DNA of 11,574 nucleotides from the NCBI GenBank assembly GCA_964557085.1, contig CAZKYS010000078.1, positions 1-11,574 on the forward strand, read 5' to 3'. The stretch is from Pseudaquidulcibacter sp964557085 (GTDB lineage: Bacteria; Pseudomonadota; Alphaproteobacteria; Caulobacterales; Aquidulcibacteraceae). A program made the translations under genes and the position numbers. The notes beneath the pieces were generated by a model, which ran no database searches, was not told the origin of the DNA, and was given only the letters and a program-made list of their open reading frames with translations. Below, in pieces: positions 1-7,094 of this stretch; positions within the stretch are counted from its first letter, which is position 1, and the number at the start of each line of letters is the position of its first letter.

Positions 1-1
1 A

Positions 2-1042
2 ACCAGAGTAAGAATAATTCTATTGATTACGTTTCTTCTCTCTAATGCCGCGGTAACAATTTATGAAGTTCCATATTCAGCAATGGCAGCGGAAATGACG
101 GGCTCTTATAAAGAAAGAACAACGCTTGCTGGCTATAAAATGCTAGCAGCAAGATTGGGTGGGGTTATTGCCGCTTTTGCAGCGCCAAAAATCTTTGGCT
201 CAACACCTGACCTTGATTATGGCTTTAGAATTCTTGGCATAAGTTGCGGCATATTCATGTGCTTCACAGGACTATGGGCATTCTTTGCAACCAAAGACGC
301 ACCCCAAACCACATGCAAAGTTAAGATTTTCTCGCTAAGTGAAGAGATTGCCGCCGTTAAGAATAACCAATCATTTCGCAAACTCTGGAGTGCATTTTTT
401 ATACAAAATCTAGCAATAGGCGCGCAGGCAACCGCATTAATTTATTTCATTGTTCAGGTTATACAAATATCACCAAAAGATGCGGGGCAATTCATGTCCT
501 CAGGGGCGATCGCAGCTTTGATTGCAACGCCAATTTGGGTATTAATTGGCAAAAAAATAGGCAAAAAGAATGGTTATTATATTGGAATTATCGGTTCACT
601 AATTTTGGCAATCCCCGCCCTATTCTTAGGACATGGGCAAGCGCAATATCTTTTATTGATATTGATAATTGCAGGTTTCACTGATGCTGCGACCCAATTA
701 TTCCCTAATGCAATGGTTCCAGACACTGTTGAAGCTGATGAGCTAAAAACAGGCCTAAGACGCGAAGGGGCAATTTTTGGTGCATGGGGTTTTGCGCGCA
801 AACTTGGCATGACTGGCGGCGCTTTTATTGTATCACAATTACTATCGCTAATACATTTTAAATCGGGCGTTAATCCTAGTTTGCAACCACCAGAAGTCAT
901 ATTAGGAATAAGAATGATTTATGTAATCTTGCCATCAATATTATGGGCAATCGCGTTTTTTGCACTTATGAAATATGACTTAAACGAAGACAAATTCGAA
1001 CAAATCAAGCGCGAAATTAATTCACAAAAAGGCGATAATTAA
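2..1042 (+). CDS. GPH/MFS-type sugar:cation symporter, 5'-truncated by the window edge
   Basis: Polytopic inner-membrane carrier of the glycoside-pentoside-hexuronide:cation symporter (MelB-like) branch of the major facilitator superfamily. The frame is open to the window edge, so the TTG at 23 is an internal codon. About 346 residues are visible, and roughly 100 N-terminal residues are probably missing compared with the usual 440-460. Near the left edge is the family motif of a helix followed by EVPYSAMAAEMT and a cytoplasmic YKERT segment. Several hydrophobic helices follow, with a basic loop (GKKIGKKNGYY) mid-protein and a charged C-terminal tail. The gene converges on the rhamnosidase with a 2-nt gap. 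Because that rhamnosidase has no signal peptide, I infer that this carrier imports a rhamnoside or free L-rhamnose. Family assignment is confident; substrate is inferred only from context. Confidence 0.85.
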   Translation, partial: TRVRIILLITFLLSNAAVTIYEVPYSAMAAEMTGSYKERTTLAGYKMLAARLGGVIAAFAAPKIFGSTPDLDYGFRILGISCGIFMCFTGLWAFFATKDAPQTTCKVKIFSLSEEIAAVKNNQSFRKLWSAFFIQNLAIGAQATALIYFIVQVIQISPKDAGQFMSSGAIAALIATPIWVLIGKKIGKKNGYYIGIIGSLILAIPALFLGHGQAQYLLLILIIAGFTDAATQLFPNAMVPDTVEADELKTGLRREGAIFGAWGFARKLGMTGGAFIVSQLLSLIHFKSGVNPSLQPPEVILGIRMIYVILPSILWAIAFFALMKYDLNEDKFEQIKREINSQKGDN

Positions 1043-1044
1043 TT

Positions 1045-3573
1045 TCAAAATGATAATTCAATAAAACCATTTTCATTTTTAATCATCTGATATTGCGCAT
1101 TTTGATTTAAAACAAATTCACAATCCAAAGGATGCCGAATAGAAACATTAATTCTTTCGCCATTTTTTTTCCATGAAACAATTATATCACCGTGAATGGT
1201 TGGAATTACCCCTTTTGCCCATAAAAGTTGATTGTGGGATAAATCAAAAGTGAATTTTTTATATCCCGCATCTATTGCTTTTATACCCAAACAATGGCGT
1301 GATAATTGATATAAAGGGGTTGCAGAAAACCCATGGCAAAGGCTTGCGATTGGTTCGAACGCCTCCCATAATGTTGTTGTTCCTGTTGCAATCATTGGGC
1401 CAAATAATTTTATTATATCATTTATGACCCAATCAATTTTGCCTGCTTTTGCAATTGCATCATAAACAAAATGCGCAAAGAAACTATTGGCGCGGACAAT
1501 ATCTATATTTTCATTAAATTCATCACAATTTGCCATAATTGGCGGTGCATCCGTAAGCTTCAAACGTGAATCATCAATGATATTATTAAGTACATTATCG
1601 TGAATATTTTTCGGCGCGACATTATATAAAATAGATAAAGCATTCGCATGTTGTGAAACCCTATCACCCTGTGCATGGCTTTTATCATCAACGCTATCAA
1701 CATAGATATTCTTACTATGGTTGAAATGTAATTGATTTAGTGAGTAACAAACCAAATTATATTCATCATCTAAAATTTTTGATTTTTTGGTGTTGCCCAA
1801 GGCTTTATTCATTATACTTGCCGCATTTAATGCGCCCGCATATAAAGCATTAAAAGCCATTGAATAGCCTTTACGATCAATATTGGCCCATTCAATAAAA
1901 TGCCATTCAGGCACATCGGCAATAAGCCCATTTTCATCACGATAATTGGCAAACCATTTTAAGCAAAGCTCAATATTTTGCATTGAATCTTCAACGGTTT
2001 CTAAATCGCCACTTGCCATCCAGTAATTATAAAGACCAATAATCCAGTGGAAGCTATAATCGGGAATTGTTATTGAATTTAAGCGAATATCACCGGGCGA
2101 AACCATACGTGCAAGGCCATCTTGCCTTTGCCCTTCACAGATTTGCTTTAAAAATTCTTTATGCATTGGGAAAATACTTGGCCCAAAGGCAAGGTTTGCC
2201 ATGTCAAACATAACAATTCCGTCACCAAGCCATTGGCGCGATTCACGCCCTGGGCAATCAATCCAGCCATCTTGGGCGCACATAAGAATTGTATGACGCC
2301 CAATTTCCCAAACCTTATTTAAAACTGGCTCACTACACTCAAAGCTTCCGCAAAATTGCGCATCATAATTAGTTGCGATTAATCCAAGTTTTTTTATCTC
2401 AATGCCATCTTTGGCATTTCGAATAACAATTTGCATTGCACCAATGCCTGTTGGCGTGAATTTATCAAACCTTTGTACACCTTTTCGTGCCTTATATCGG
2501 CAAATATGCGAAACCCATAAGCGCCCTTCATTACGTAATCCATCACCTTTTATTCCGCGCCCATAATCACCCGGAATTGATTCTGAAAGTGCAATTTCAA
2601 TTATTTCACCACCCTTGGCGTCAATTTCAATGAAAGGGCGACCAACTTGATAAGGTGAAAATGAAAATAAAAGTGCAAGATCATTTTCACCATCTGTTTT
2701 TAAAATCGCAGGTGATTTCCCACCAACAAGCCCCATTGCACTTTCAAAAGCTTCTTTATCATCATCAAGCAATTTCTCAGCATAAAGGCGCTCTTTAATC
2801 GGAAGCTCTGGCTTTGGCGCTAATTTTTTTGCCCATAATAAATTGTTGGCAAAGGTTTCAACCTGCGTAAGAGGCGGCGTATTGGTTTCAATCAAAAATG
2901 GAAATGGCGTAATCTGCCCCCAACCACGTGCCTGTGCGCCTTCATCACCATTTGCAATTTGAATTATTGCATTGGGCCAATTTGCATCATCAAACCCCAA
3001 ATTCTGCCAATCATTTGGCATTAAATTTGCGTCAAATTCTTCGATAAAATCCTGCCCCCAACCTGCAAGGGGTGTATTTCTATTCCATGCATCTGCCTGA
3101 ATAATTTTCCAATTTTCATCACAATAAATAACGTTTTTTATGCCTTCATTAAAAGTTTCAATTTCAATATAAAGGCCGCCATCACCAAAAACTGTTTGGC
3201 ATGATGATTTAACGGTTTCATACCATGCAAGATCTTGCCCTGGGACATGGATTAAAACTGCAATTTGATTTTTGCCTTTTTTTAGATGTTCTTCAACATT
3301 ATAAACATCTAACCTTTGATGCGTTGGGTTAGAGCGATATGGACCATAACCCATTGATTTACCATTCACCCAAAGGCGATATTTGCCATCACATGTTATT
3401 TTTAATTTAGAGTTTTTAAATTCATCAATTTCAACAATGCCGCGCGCCAAAACCCATACATTCTTGCCCTCATCATCACGCCTTAAAGGCGCACCATGAA
3501 TGGTCATAAATTGTGCATTATGTCTTATTTCTTGGTCTTTTAACCAAATAAAATTTCCCTTACGCTTTGGCAT
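1045..3573 (-). CDS. Cytoplasmic GH78 alpha-L-rhamnosidase
   Basis: Hydrolyses terminal alpha-L-rhamnosyl groups from glycosides, releasing L-rhamnose. Counting from an alternative GTG at 3579 (844 aa), the N-terminal third is beta-rich, with a carbohydrate-binding-like segment (KYRLWVNGKSMGYGPYRSNP, about 66-85). The (alpha/alpha)6 catalytic region starts near 410. It carries DCPGRESRQWLGD at 441-453: E446 is the likely general acid, and D441, W450 and D453 match the spacing known for GH78 enzymes such as Bacillus RhaB. TTLWEAFEP with E739 is the likely general-base region, followed by conserved H749. A beta domain closes the protein. No signal peptide or membrane segment is visible, so it should act in the cytoplasm. 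I prefer the ATG at 3573 (842 aa), preceded by GGGTG. It overlaps the upstream hydrolase gene by 14 nt, which implies one operon and translational coupling. The aglycone or oligosaccharide attacked is unknown. Confidence 0.9.
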   Translation of the reverse strand: MPKRKGNFIWLKDQEIRHNAQFMTIHGAPLRRDDEGKNVWVLARGIVEIDEFKNSKLKITCDGKYRLWVNGKSMGYGPYRSNPTHQRLDVYNVEEHLKKGKNQIAVLIHVPGQDLAWYETVKSSCQTVFGDGGLYIEIETFNEGIKNVIYCDENWKIIQADAWNRNTPLAGWGQDFIEEFDANLMPNDWQNLGFDDANWPNAIIQIANGDEGAQARGWGQITPFPFLIETNTPPLTQVETFANNLLWAKKLAPKPELPIKERLYAEKLLDDDKEAFESAMGLVGGKSPAILKTDGENDLALLFSFSPYQVGRPFIEIDAKGGEIIEIALSESIPGDYGRGIKGDGLRNEGRLWVSHICRYKARKGVQRFDKFTPTGIGAMQIVIRNAKDGIEIKKLGLIATNYDAQFCGSFECSEPVLNKVWEIGRHTILMCAQDGWIDCPGRESRQWLGDGIVMFDMANLAFGPSIFPMHKEFLKQICEGQRQDGLARMVSPGDIRLNSITIPDYSFHWIIGLYNYWMASGDLETVEDSMQNIELCLKWFANYRDENGLIADVPEWHFIEWANIDRKGYSMAFNALYAGALNAASIMNKALGNTKKSKILDDEYNLVCYSLNQLHFNHSKNIYVDSVDDKSHAQGDRVSQHANALSILYNVAPKNIHDNVLNNIIDDSRLKLTDAPPIMANCDEFNENIDIVRANSFFAHFVYDAIAKAGKIDWVINDIIKLFGPMIATGTTTLWEAFEPIASLCHGFSATPLYQLSRHCLGIKAIDAGYKKFTFDLSHNQLLWAKGVIPTIHGDIIVSWKKNGERINVSIRHPLDCEFVLNQNAQYQMIKNENGFIELSF

Positions 3574-4528
3574 TTGCACCCAATTCTGCTTTTATTACTT
3601 CGGCAACATCATTTAGCGCGCTAAGCGCAAGTTTTGATGCTTTATGATATTGTGTAAAGCCATGCATCGCACCTTTATAAATTTTGTGAATATAGGGCGT
3701 GCCATTTTCTTCTAATATTTTTGCAAGTTTTGTGCTTTCATCGGATAGGACATCAAGCTCGGCCTCAAGGATGTGGCATTTTGGAATTCCTTGCAAATTT
3801 GCATTTAATGGTATCGCATGGTCGTGGGCTTCGTCAGGGCTTATATATGAATTCCAAAAGAAGTTCATTGCCATTTTAGGCAAACCGAAGCGCCCATTGC
3901 CATATTTTTTATAGGATTCAAATTCTTCATCCCGTGAAAATGCGCCGTATAATAACGTCATAAGAGTAGGAATAGGATGCCCATTATCACGCAGCCTTAA
4001 CATTGACCCCATCGCAACATTTGCCCCAGCTGAACCACCACCAAACGCAATTTTATCAGTATTTATACCAAGCTTTTGTGCATTGGCTTTTACCCACAAC
4101 ATAACAGCTTCACCATCTTCAATAGCGGCGGGAAACGGATGCTCTGGCGCCATTCGATAATCAACGGAAAGTAATTTAACACCACTTTGGTTTGCTATAA
4201 TTCTCAAAGCACTGTCTTCTAAATCCAAATCGCCAATAATCCAGCCGCCACCATGAAAATAAATCAAAAGGCCATTATCTTTCTCATCATTTGGCTCATA
4301 AAAGCGAACAGGGATTGAATGATGTGGGGCATCGATTTTAAAATCACTTACACGCCATATTGCTTGGGGGTTTTCATTCCATGGAACAAATTCTGCCGCA
4401 GCCCTTTGACGCATCAGAACGGGATCAATCGTGGTAAGTGGTGGCCGTTTTGCATTTCTTATTCTTTGGTCAACCATGATTGGCAAAAGTTCGGAATCCA
4501 TTAAATGATCGTCTTCACCAGCTTCCAT
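3560..4528 (-). CDS. HSL-family alpha/beta hydrolase (esterase)
   Basis: Soluble serine esterase of the hormone-sensitive-lipase-like group, 322 aa, a normal length. Visible motifs are the oxyanion-hole HGGGW (92-96), a YRMAPEHPFPAA segment typical of the family (about 124-135), the nucleophile elbow GGGSAG with S166, the acid D259 (ELDVLSDE) and H289 (GAMHGF). The elbow usually reads GDSAG; here the Asp is Gly. No signal peptide is present. The ATG at 4528 has a strong ribosome site, AGGGGAAG (4532-4539), four bases upstream. It is the first gene of the operon and its end overlaps the rhamnosidase start, so I infer that it removes acyl groups from rhamnosides or aglycone esters before or after rhamnosidase action. 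It could instead be an unrelated carboxylesterase; the substrate is not visible in the sequence. Confidence 0.87.
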   Translation of the reverse strand: MEAGEDDHLMDSELLPIMVDQRIRNAKRPPLTTIDPVLMRQRAAAEFVPWNENPQAIWRVSDFKIDAPHHSIPVRFYEPNDEKDNGLLIYFHGGGWIIGDLDLEDSALRIIANQSGVKLLSVDYRMAPEHPFPAAIEDGEAVMLWVKANAQKLGINTDKIAFGGGSAGANVAMGSMLRLRDNGHPIPTLMTLLYGAFSRDEEFESYKKYGNGRFGLPKMAMNFFWNSYISPDEAHDHAIPLNANLQGIPKCHILEAELDVLSDESTKLAKILEENGTPYIHKIYKGAMHGFTQYHKASKLALSALNDVAEVIKAELGANAKA

Positions 4529-4552
4529 TTTCTTCCCCTATCACAAAATTCA

Positions 4553-4558
4553 ATTTTA
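4553..4558 (-). promoter_or_regulatory. Candidate -10 box of the hydrolase-rhamnosidase operon
   Basis: On the minus strand this reads TAAAAT, five of six matches to TATAAT, about 25 bases before the hydrolase ATG and upstream of its ribosome site. No good -35 lies at 16-18 bases. The shared 17-bp word at 4562-4578 covers that position, which would fit activator-dependent or operator-blocked transcription. This is pattern matching in AT-rich DNA only. Confidence 0.35.
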
Positions 4559-4561
4559 TTG

Positions 4562-4578
4562 TTGCGCGAATTTGATTG
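4562..4578 (+). promoter_or_regulatory. Shared 17-bp word, copy 1 (candidate rhamnose-regulon operator)
   Basis: TTGCGCGAATTTGATTG occurs here and, identically and in the same orientation, at 7014-7030, the other divergent intergenic region of the locus. It lies 34-50 bases before the hydrolase ATG (reading left) and 57-73 bases before the aldolase start (reading right). Its last part, TTTGATT (4571-4577), recurs exactly one helical turn on at 4581-4587. The regulator is not identified in the window. Confidence 0.55.
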
Positions 4579-4597
4579 CATTTGATTACAAATGTCA

Positions 4598-4612
4598 ATA
4601 GCATATTGCTAT
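4598..4612. promoter_or_regulatory. 15-bp palindrome before the aldolase (candidate operator)
   Basis: ATAGCA-TAT-TGCTAT is a perfect inverted repeat with 6-bp arms and a 3-bp centre, 22 bases before the proposed aldolase start. A weak promoter could be TTGATT (4582-4587), a 16-base spacer, then TATTGC (4604-4609), which would place the palindrome on the -10. That fits a repressor operator. No second copy was seen in the isomerase/kinase region. Confidence 0.4.
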
Positions 4613-4634
4613 CAATTTCAAGAAAGTTTTAAAA

Positions 4635-5660
4635 TTGCATAACGAACCACTTTTAAATGCGCTTTGTATATTTTGCGAAAAAATTGGCGCCGATAAATCC
4701 ATCATACAAGGTGCAGGTGGTAATGTTTCAATTAAAATTGATGAAATTATTTGGGTGAAAGCATCGGGTACATGGCTTGCGGATGCGAATTGGAAAAATA
4801 TTTTCGTTCCACTTAATCTTAAAAAAATTCAAAATGATTTTGCAAATTGTGATTTTGAAAAACTTAAGAATATTGGCGATGAATATATTGTTGAAGAATA
4901 TAAAGCATTGAATCTAAAGCCATCTATTGAAACTTTGTTTCATGCAATCATGCCGCAAAAAATTGTTGTTCATGCACATTCAATGAATTCAATTATTTTA
5001 TCATGCTTGGAAAATGGTGGGCAATTGGTTCATAAAACAAATGATTATAATAATCTTATTTTTATTGATTATTTTAAACCCGGCCTGCAATTGGCAAAGG
5101 CCATATATGAAAAGATTTATAAAAATGCCAAATCACAAATTGTAATTTTGAATAACCACGGGATTATAATTGGCGCGCAAAATATTAAAACCGCCGATGA
5201 TTTGCTTTATAATTTTGAAAAAGAAAATGAATTTAAAAATCGATTTATTGAAAATAATATTATGCCAAACTTGCCAATAAATGGCGCGCAATATTATTAC
5301 CCTATAAACGGAACCAAAGATTTCTCAAATGATTATTTTGCTTGTGAAATTCTTTGCAACAAAATCCTAACCCCTGATTGGGCCGTATTTTTATCAAATG
5401 GGATAAAATTTATTTCAAACGATAAATTCAATGATAAGAACTTTATATACCCAACCAATAAAGATGCAATTATTGTTGAAAATATTGGTATTTTTGCCAA
5501 TAATAATCTTTCAAAAAATGGCCGCGCTATATTGGAAATAATTATAGAAATCGCAATGCGAATACCAAAAAATGCGAAATTAAAATGCCTTAACGCATCC
5601 CAAATTCACGAATTGCAAAATTGGGATGCCGAAAAATATCGTAAATCTATTAGTGTTTAA
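4635..5660 (+). CDS. Class II (zinc) aldolase, probable L-rhamnulose-1-phosphate aldolase
   Basis: Probable cleavage of L-rhamnulose-1-phosphate to dihydroxyacetone phosphate and L-lactaldehyde in the cytoplasm. The class II aldolase/adducin fold fills residues about 5-200: the phosphate-binding QGAGGNVSIK (25-34) and ASGTW (43-47), the catalytic-type glutamate E99 (PSIETLFH), and zinc ligands H113 and H115 (VVHAHS) and H175 (NNHG). Residues 200-341 are a less familiar C-terminal part ending in NWDAEKYRKSI. At 341 aa it is longer than FucA/RhaD-type aldolases (about 215-275) but lacks the dehydrogenase half of the roughly 700-aa bifunctional rhamnose aldolases. The start is TTG at 4635, with AAGAAAG at 4620-4626; there is no in-frame ATG before about residue 106. 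The 3' end overlaps the isomerase gene by four bases. Fold confidence is high; the exact substrate comes from the neighbours. Confidence 0.83.
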   Translation: MHNEPLLNALCIFCEKIGADKSIIQGAGGNVSIKIDEIIWVKASGTWLADANWKNIFVPLNLKKIQNDFANCDFEKLKNIGDEYIVEEYKALNLKPSIETLFHAIMPQKIVVHAHSMNSIILSCLENGGQLVHKTNDYNNLIFIDYFKPGLQLAKAIYEKIYKNAKSQIVILNNHGIIIGAQNIKTADDLLYNFEKENEFKNRFIENNIMPNLPINGAQYYYPINGTKDFSNDYFACEILCNKILTPDWAVFLSNGIKFISNDKFNDKNFIYPTNKDAIIVENIGIFANNNLSKNGRAILEIIIEIAMRIPKNAKLKCLNASQIHELQNWDAEKYRKSISV

Positions 5661-6949
5661 ACTATACCTGCACCAAGGCCCACAACTTTGCGTTCTTGTG
5701 CTTTACGGGCGCGCCATTGGCTTTGGCGATAAAAATCCAAAGCCTCGATAGCACCGCCTTTTTCATAGCGCGCCATCGCCAAAATTGGTGATACATCAAT
5801 ATTATAAGCACTACGCAAAGTTTGAAACGCAAGCATAGTGTCATTATCATCTTGCGCAGCTTTAAGTTCATCACGATTTATCAAGCTTGATTTTACGAAT
5901 GCAGCAGTAATTTCTTGCGTTGATGAAATAAGGCTTTCGATTGGGTCGGTCACATTATGTGATTGATCAATCATATAAGCAGGTTTGAATTCACCTTTGG
6001 AATTTGCCGCAGCTTCTGCTAATTCATTGAAAATAAGAAATAATTGGTGCGGATTGATTGATCCTGAATCTAAATCATCATCGCCATATTTACTATCATT
6101 GAAATGAAAGCCGCCAAGTTTTCCCGCACGGTTTAAACGCGAAACAATTTGTTCAATATTTGTATTTGGCGCATGATGCCCTAAATCAACCAAGCATTTT
6201 GCTTTTTCACCTAATTCTTGGGCTGCCATCAAACTGCTGCCCCAGTCGGCAATTATTGTAGAATAAAAGGCAGGTTCAAACATTTTATGCTCAAGAAGCA
6301 TCAACCAATCTTGCGGCAATGCATTATATATTTTTGATGCCGAATTAACATAATTATCCATTGCGCGATTAAAATCTTGCTGCCCTGGAAAGTTACTGCC
6401 ATCGCCCACCCAAACTGTAATAGCTTTTGATCCCAAAGTTTTGCCAATTTCGATACATTCCAAATTATGCTCGATTGCTTGGTTTCTTACCGCTTCATCA
6501 ATTGCGCCAAGACTTCCATTTCTATATGAATGTTTTTGATTTGCTTGGTCTTGAAAAGTGTTTGAATTTACCGCATCAAACCCAAGGCCAAGTGAATTTG
6601 CTTCTTCTTTCAATGCATTATAATCACTTGAACTATCCCATGGGAAATGAAGTGAAACACGCGGTGCGGCACAACTTAATTGATTTACGACGGCACAATC
6701 TTGAAGTTTTTCATGGATATTTGTTGGCTCTCCTAAAATTGGAAATTTTGCAAACCTTGTGCCACCGCGCCCAGTGGCCCATGAAGGCAAAGCCAAAGAA
6801 AAATCTTTGGCATTGTTTTTAATTTTTTCAATATCAATCCCTTTACGCCCTAATGTGCGGCCAAGGGCATCAAAGTCCTCATTTAATGCATCAATATGTT
6901 TATGATTATGTTCTGATATTTGCTCTATAGAAAATGGTAAGCCCAACAT
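5657..6949 (-). CDS. rhaI: L-rhamnose isomerase, Pseudomonas stutzeri/rhizobial type
   Basis: Interconverts L-rhamnose and L-rhamnulose, the first step after sugar release. It is a TIM-barrel, divalent-metal enzyme of 430 aa, the length I recall for the P. stutzeri enzyme. Metal and catalytic residues fall where expected: E220 with K222 (LLEHKMFEP), D255 and H258 (LVDLGHHAP), H282 (GFHFNDS), D290 and D292 (YGDDDLD), and D328 (YMIDQSHN). These are about one residue offset from the published P. stutzeri numbering as I remember it. No signal peptide, so cytoplasmic. The ATG at 6949 is preceded by AAGGG (6957-6961). It is divergent from the kinase and tail to tail with the aldolase. The family also accepts other aldoses such as D-allose, but the rhamnosidase context supports L-rhamnose. 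Confidence 0.93.
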   Translation of the reverse strand: MLGLPFSIEQISEHNHKHIDALNEDFDALGRTLGRKGIDIEKIKNNAKDFSLALPSWATGRGGTRFAKFPILGEPTNIHEKLQDCAVVNQLSCAAPRVSLHFPWDSSSDYNALKEEANSLGLGFDAVNSNTFQDQANQKHSYRNGSLGAIDEAVRNQAIEHNLECIEIGKTLGSKAITVWVGDGSNFPGQQDFNRAMDNYVNSASKIYNALPQDWLMLLEHKMFEPAFYSTIIADWGSSLMAAQELGEKAKCLVDLGHHAPNTNIEQIVSRLNRAGKLGGFHFNDSKYGDDDLDSGSINPHQLFLIFNELAEAAANSKGEFKPAYMIDQSHNVTDPIESLISSTQEITAAFVKSSLINRDELKAAQDDNDTMLAFQTLRSAYNIDVSPILAMARYEKGGAIEALDFYRQSQWRARKAQERKVVGLGAGIV

Positions 6950-6968
6950 TTTTATGCCCTTGTTTTAA

Positions 6969-6974
6969 ATTATA
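6969..6974 (-). promoter_or_regulatory. Candidate -10 box of the isomerase gene
   Basis: Reads TATAAT on the minus strand, about 20 bases before the ATG, leaving a leader of roughly 13 bases with the AAGGG ribosome site just inside it. No recognisable -35 occurs at normal spacing. The shared 17-bp word lies 40-56 bases further upstream, as would suit an activator. Confidence 0.4.
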
Positions 6975-7013
6975 TGATATTTAAAGTGATTTCCTATTGT
7001 AATTTGTTTGCTT

Positions 7014-7030
7014 TTGCGCGAATTTGATTG
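7014..7030 (+). promoter_or_regulatory. Shared 17-bp word, copy 2 (candidate rhamnose-regulon operator)
   Basis: Exact second copy of TTGCGCGAATTTGATTG. It sits in the middle of the divergent region, 65 bases from the isomerase ATG (6949) on one side and 65 bases from the preferred kinase ATG (7095) on the other. A degenerate copy (13 of 16 matches) starts exactly 30 bases downstream, at 7043-7058. Confidence 0.55.
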
Positions 7031-7058
7031 ATAATAACGTATTTTGAGCGAATATAAT
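7028..7058 (+). promoter_or_regulatory. Candidate promoter of the kinase gene
   Basis: TTGATA (7028-7033), a long 19-base spacer, then a perfect TATAAT (7053-7058), which would start transcription about 30 bases before the ATG at 7095. The -35 overlaps the end of the 17-bp word, and the -10 lies inside its degenerate copy, so a regulator bound there would control access of RNA polymerase. Confidence 0.45.
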
Positions 7059-7094
7059 GCATAATCATAACAGATGTCAAAAGGAATCCGTGAA

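Noticed and set aside
577..900. 107-aa open frame on the minus strand inside the transporter gene
   Set aside because: Antisense to conserved GPH transporter sequence; Ser/Pro/Cys-rich translation with no domain pattern or ribosome site.
1034..1081. GATAATT repeats and AAAATG/CATTTT pairing near the transporter/rhamnosidase junction as a terminator
   Set aside because: Short, AT-only pairing expected by chance in this composition; no stable stem followed by a T-run.
5655..5662. GTTTAAAC palindrome at the aldolase/isomerase junction as a terminator
   Set aside because: An 8-bp palindrome with no loop cannot form a useful hairpin; it follows from the overlapping TAA stops.
6427..6822. 131-aa open frame on the plus strand opposite the isomerase
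   Set aside because: Lies wholly antisense to isomerase sequence; His/Leu-rich shadow with no recognisable motif.
7074..7094. Earlier in-frame ATG for the kinase
   Set aside because: No ribosome site before it; the AAAAGGA that serves the ATG at 7095 lies inside this extension.
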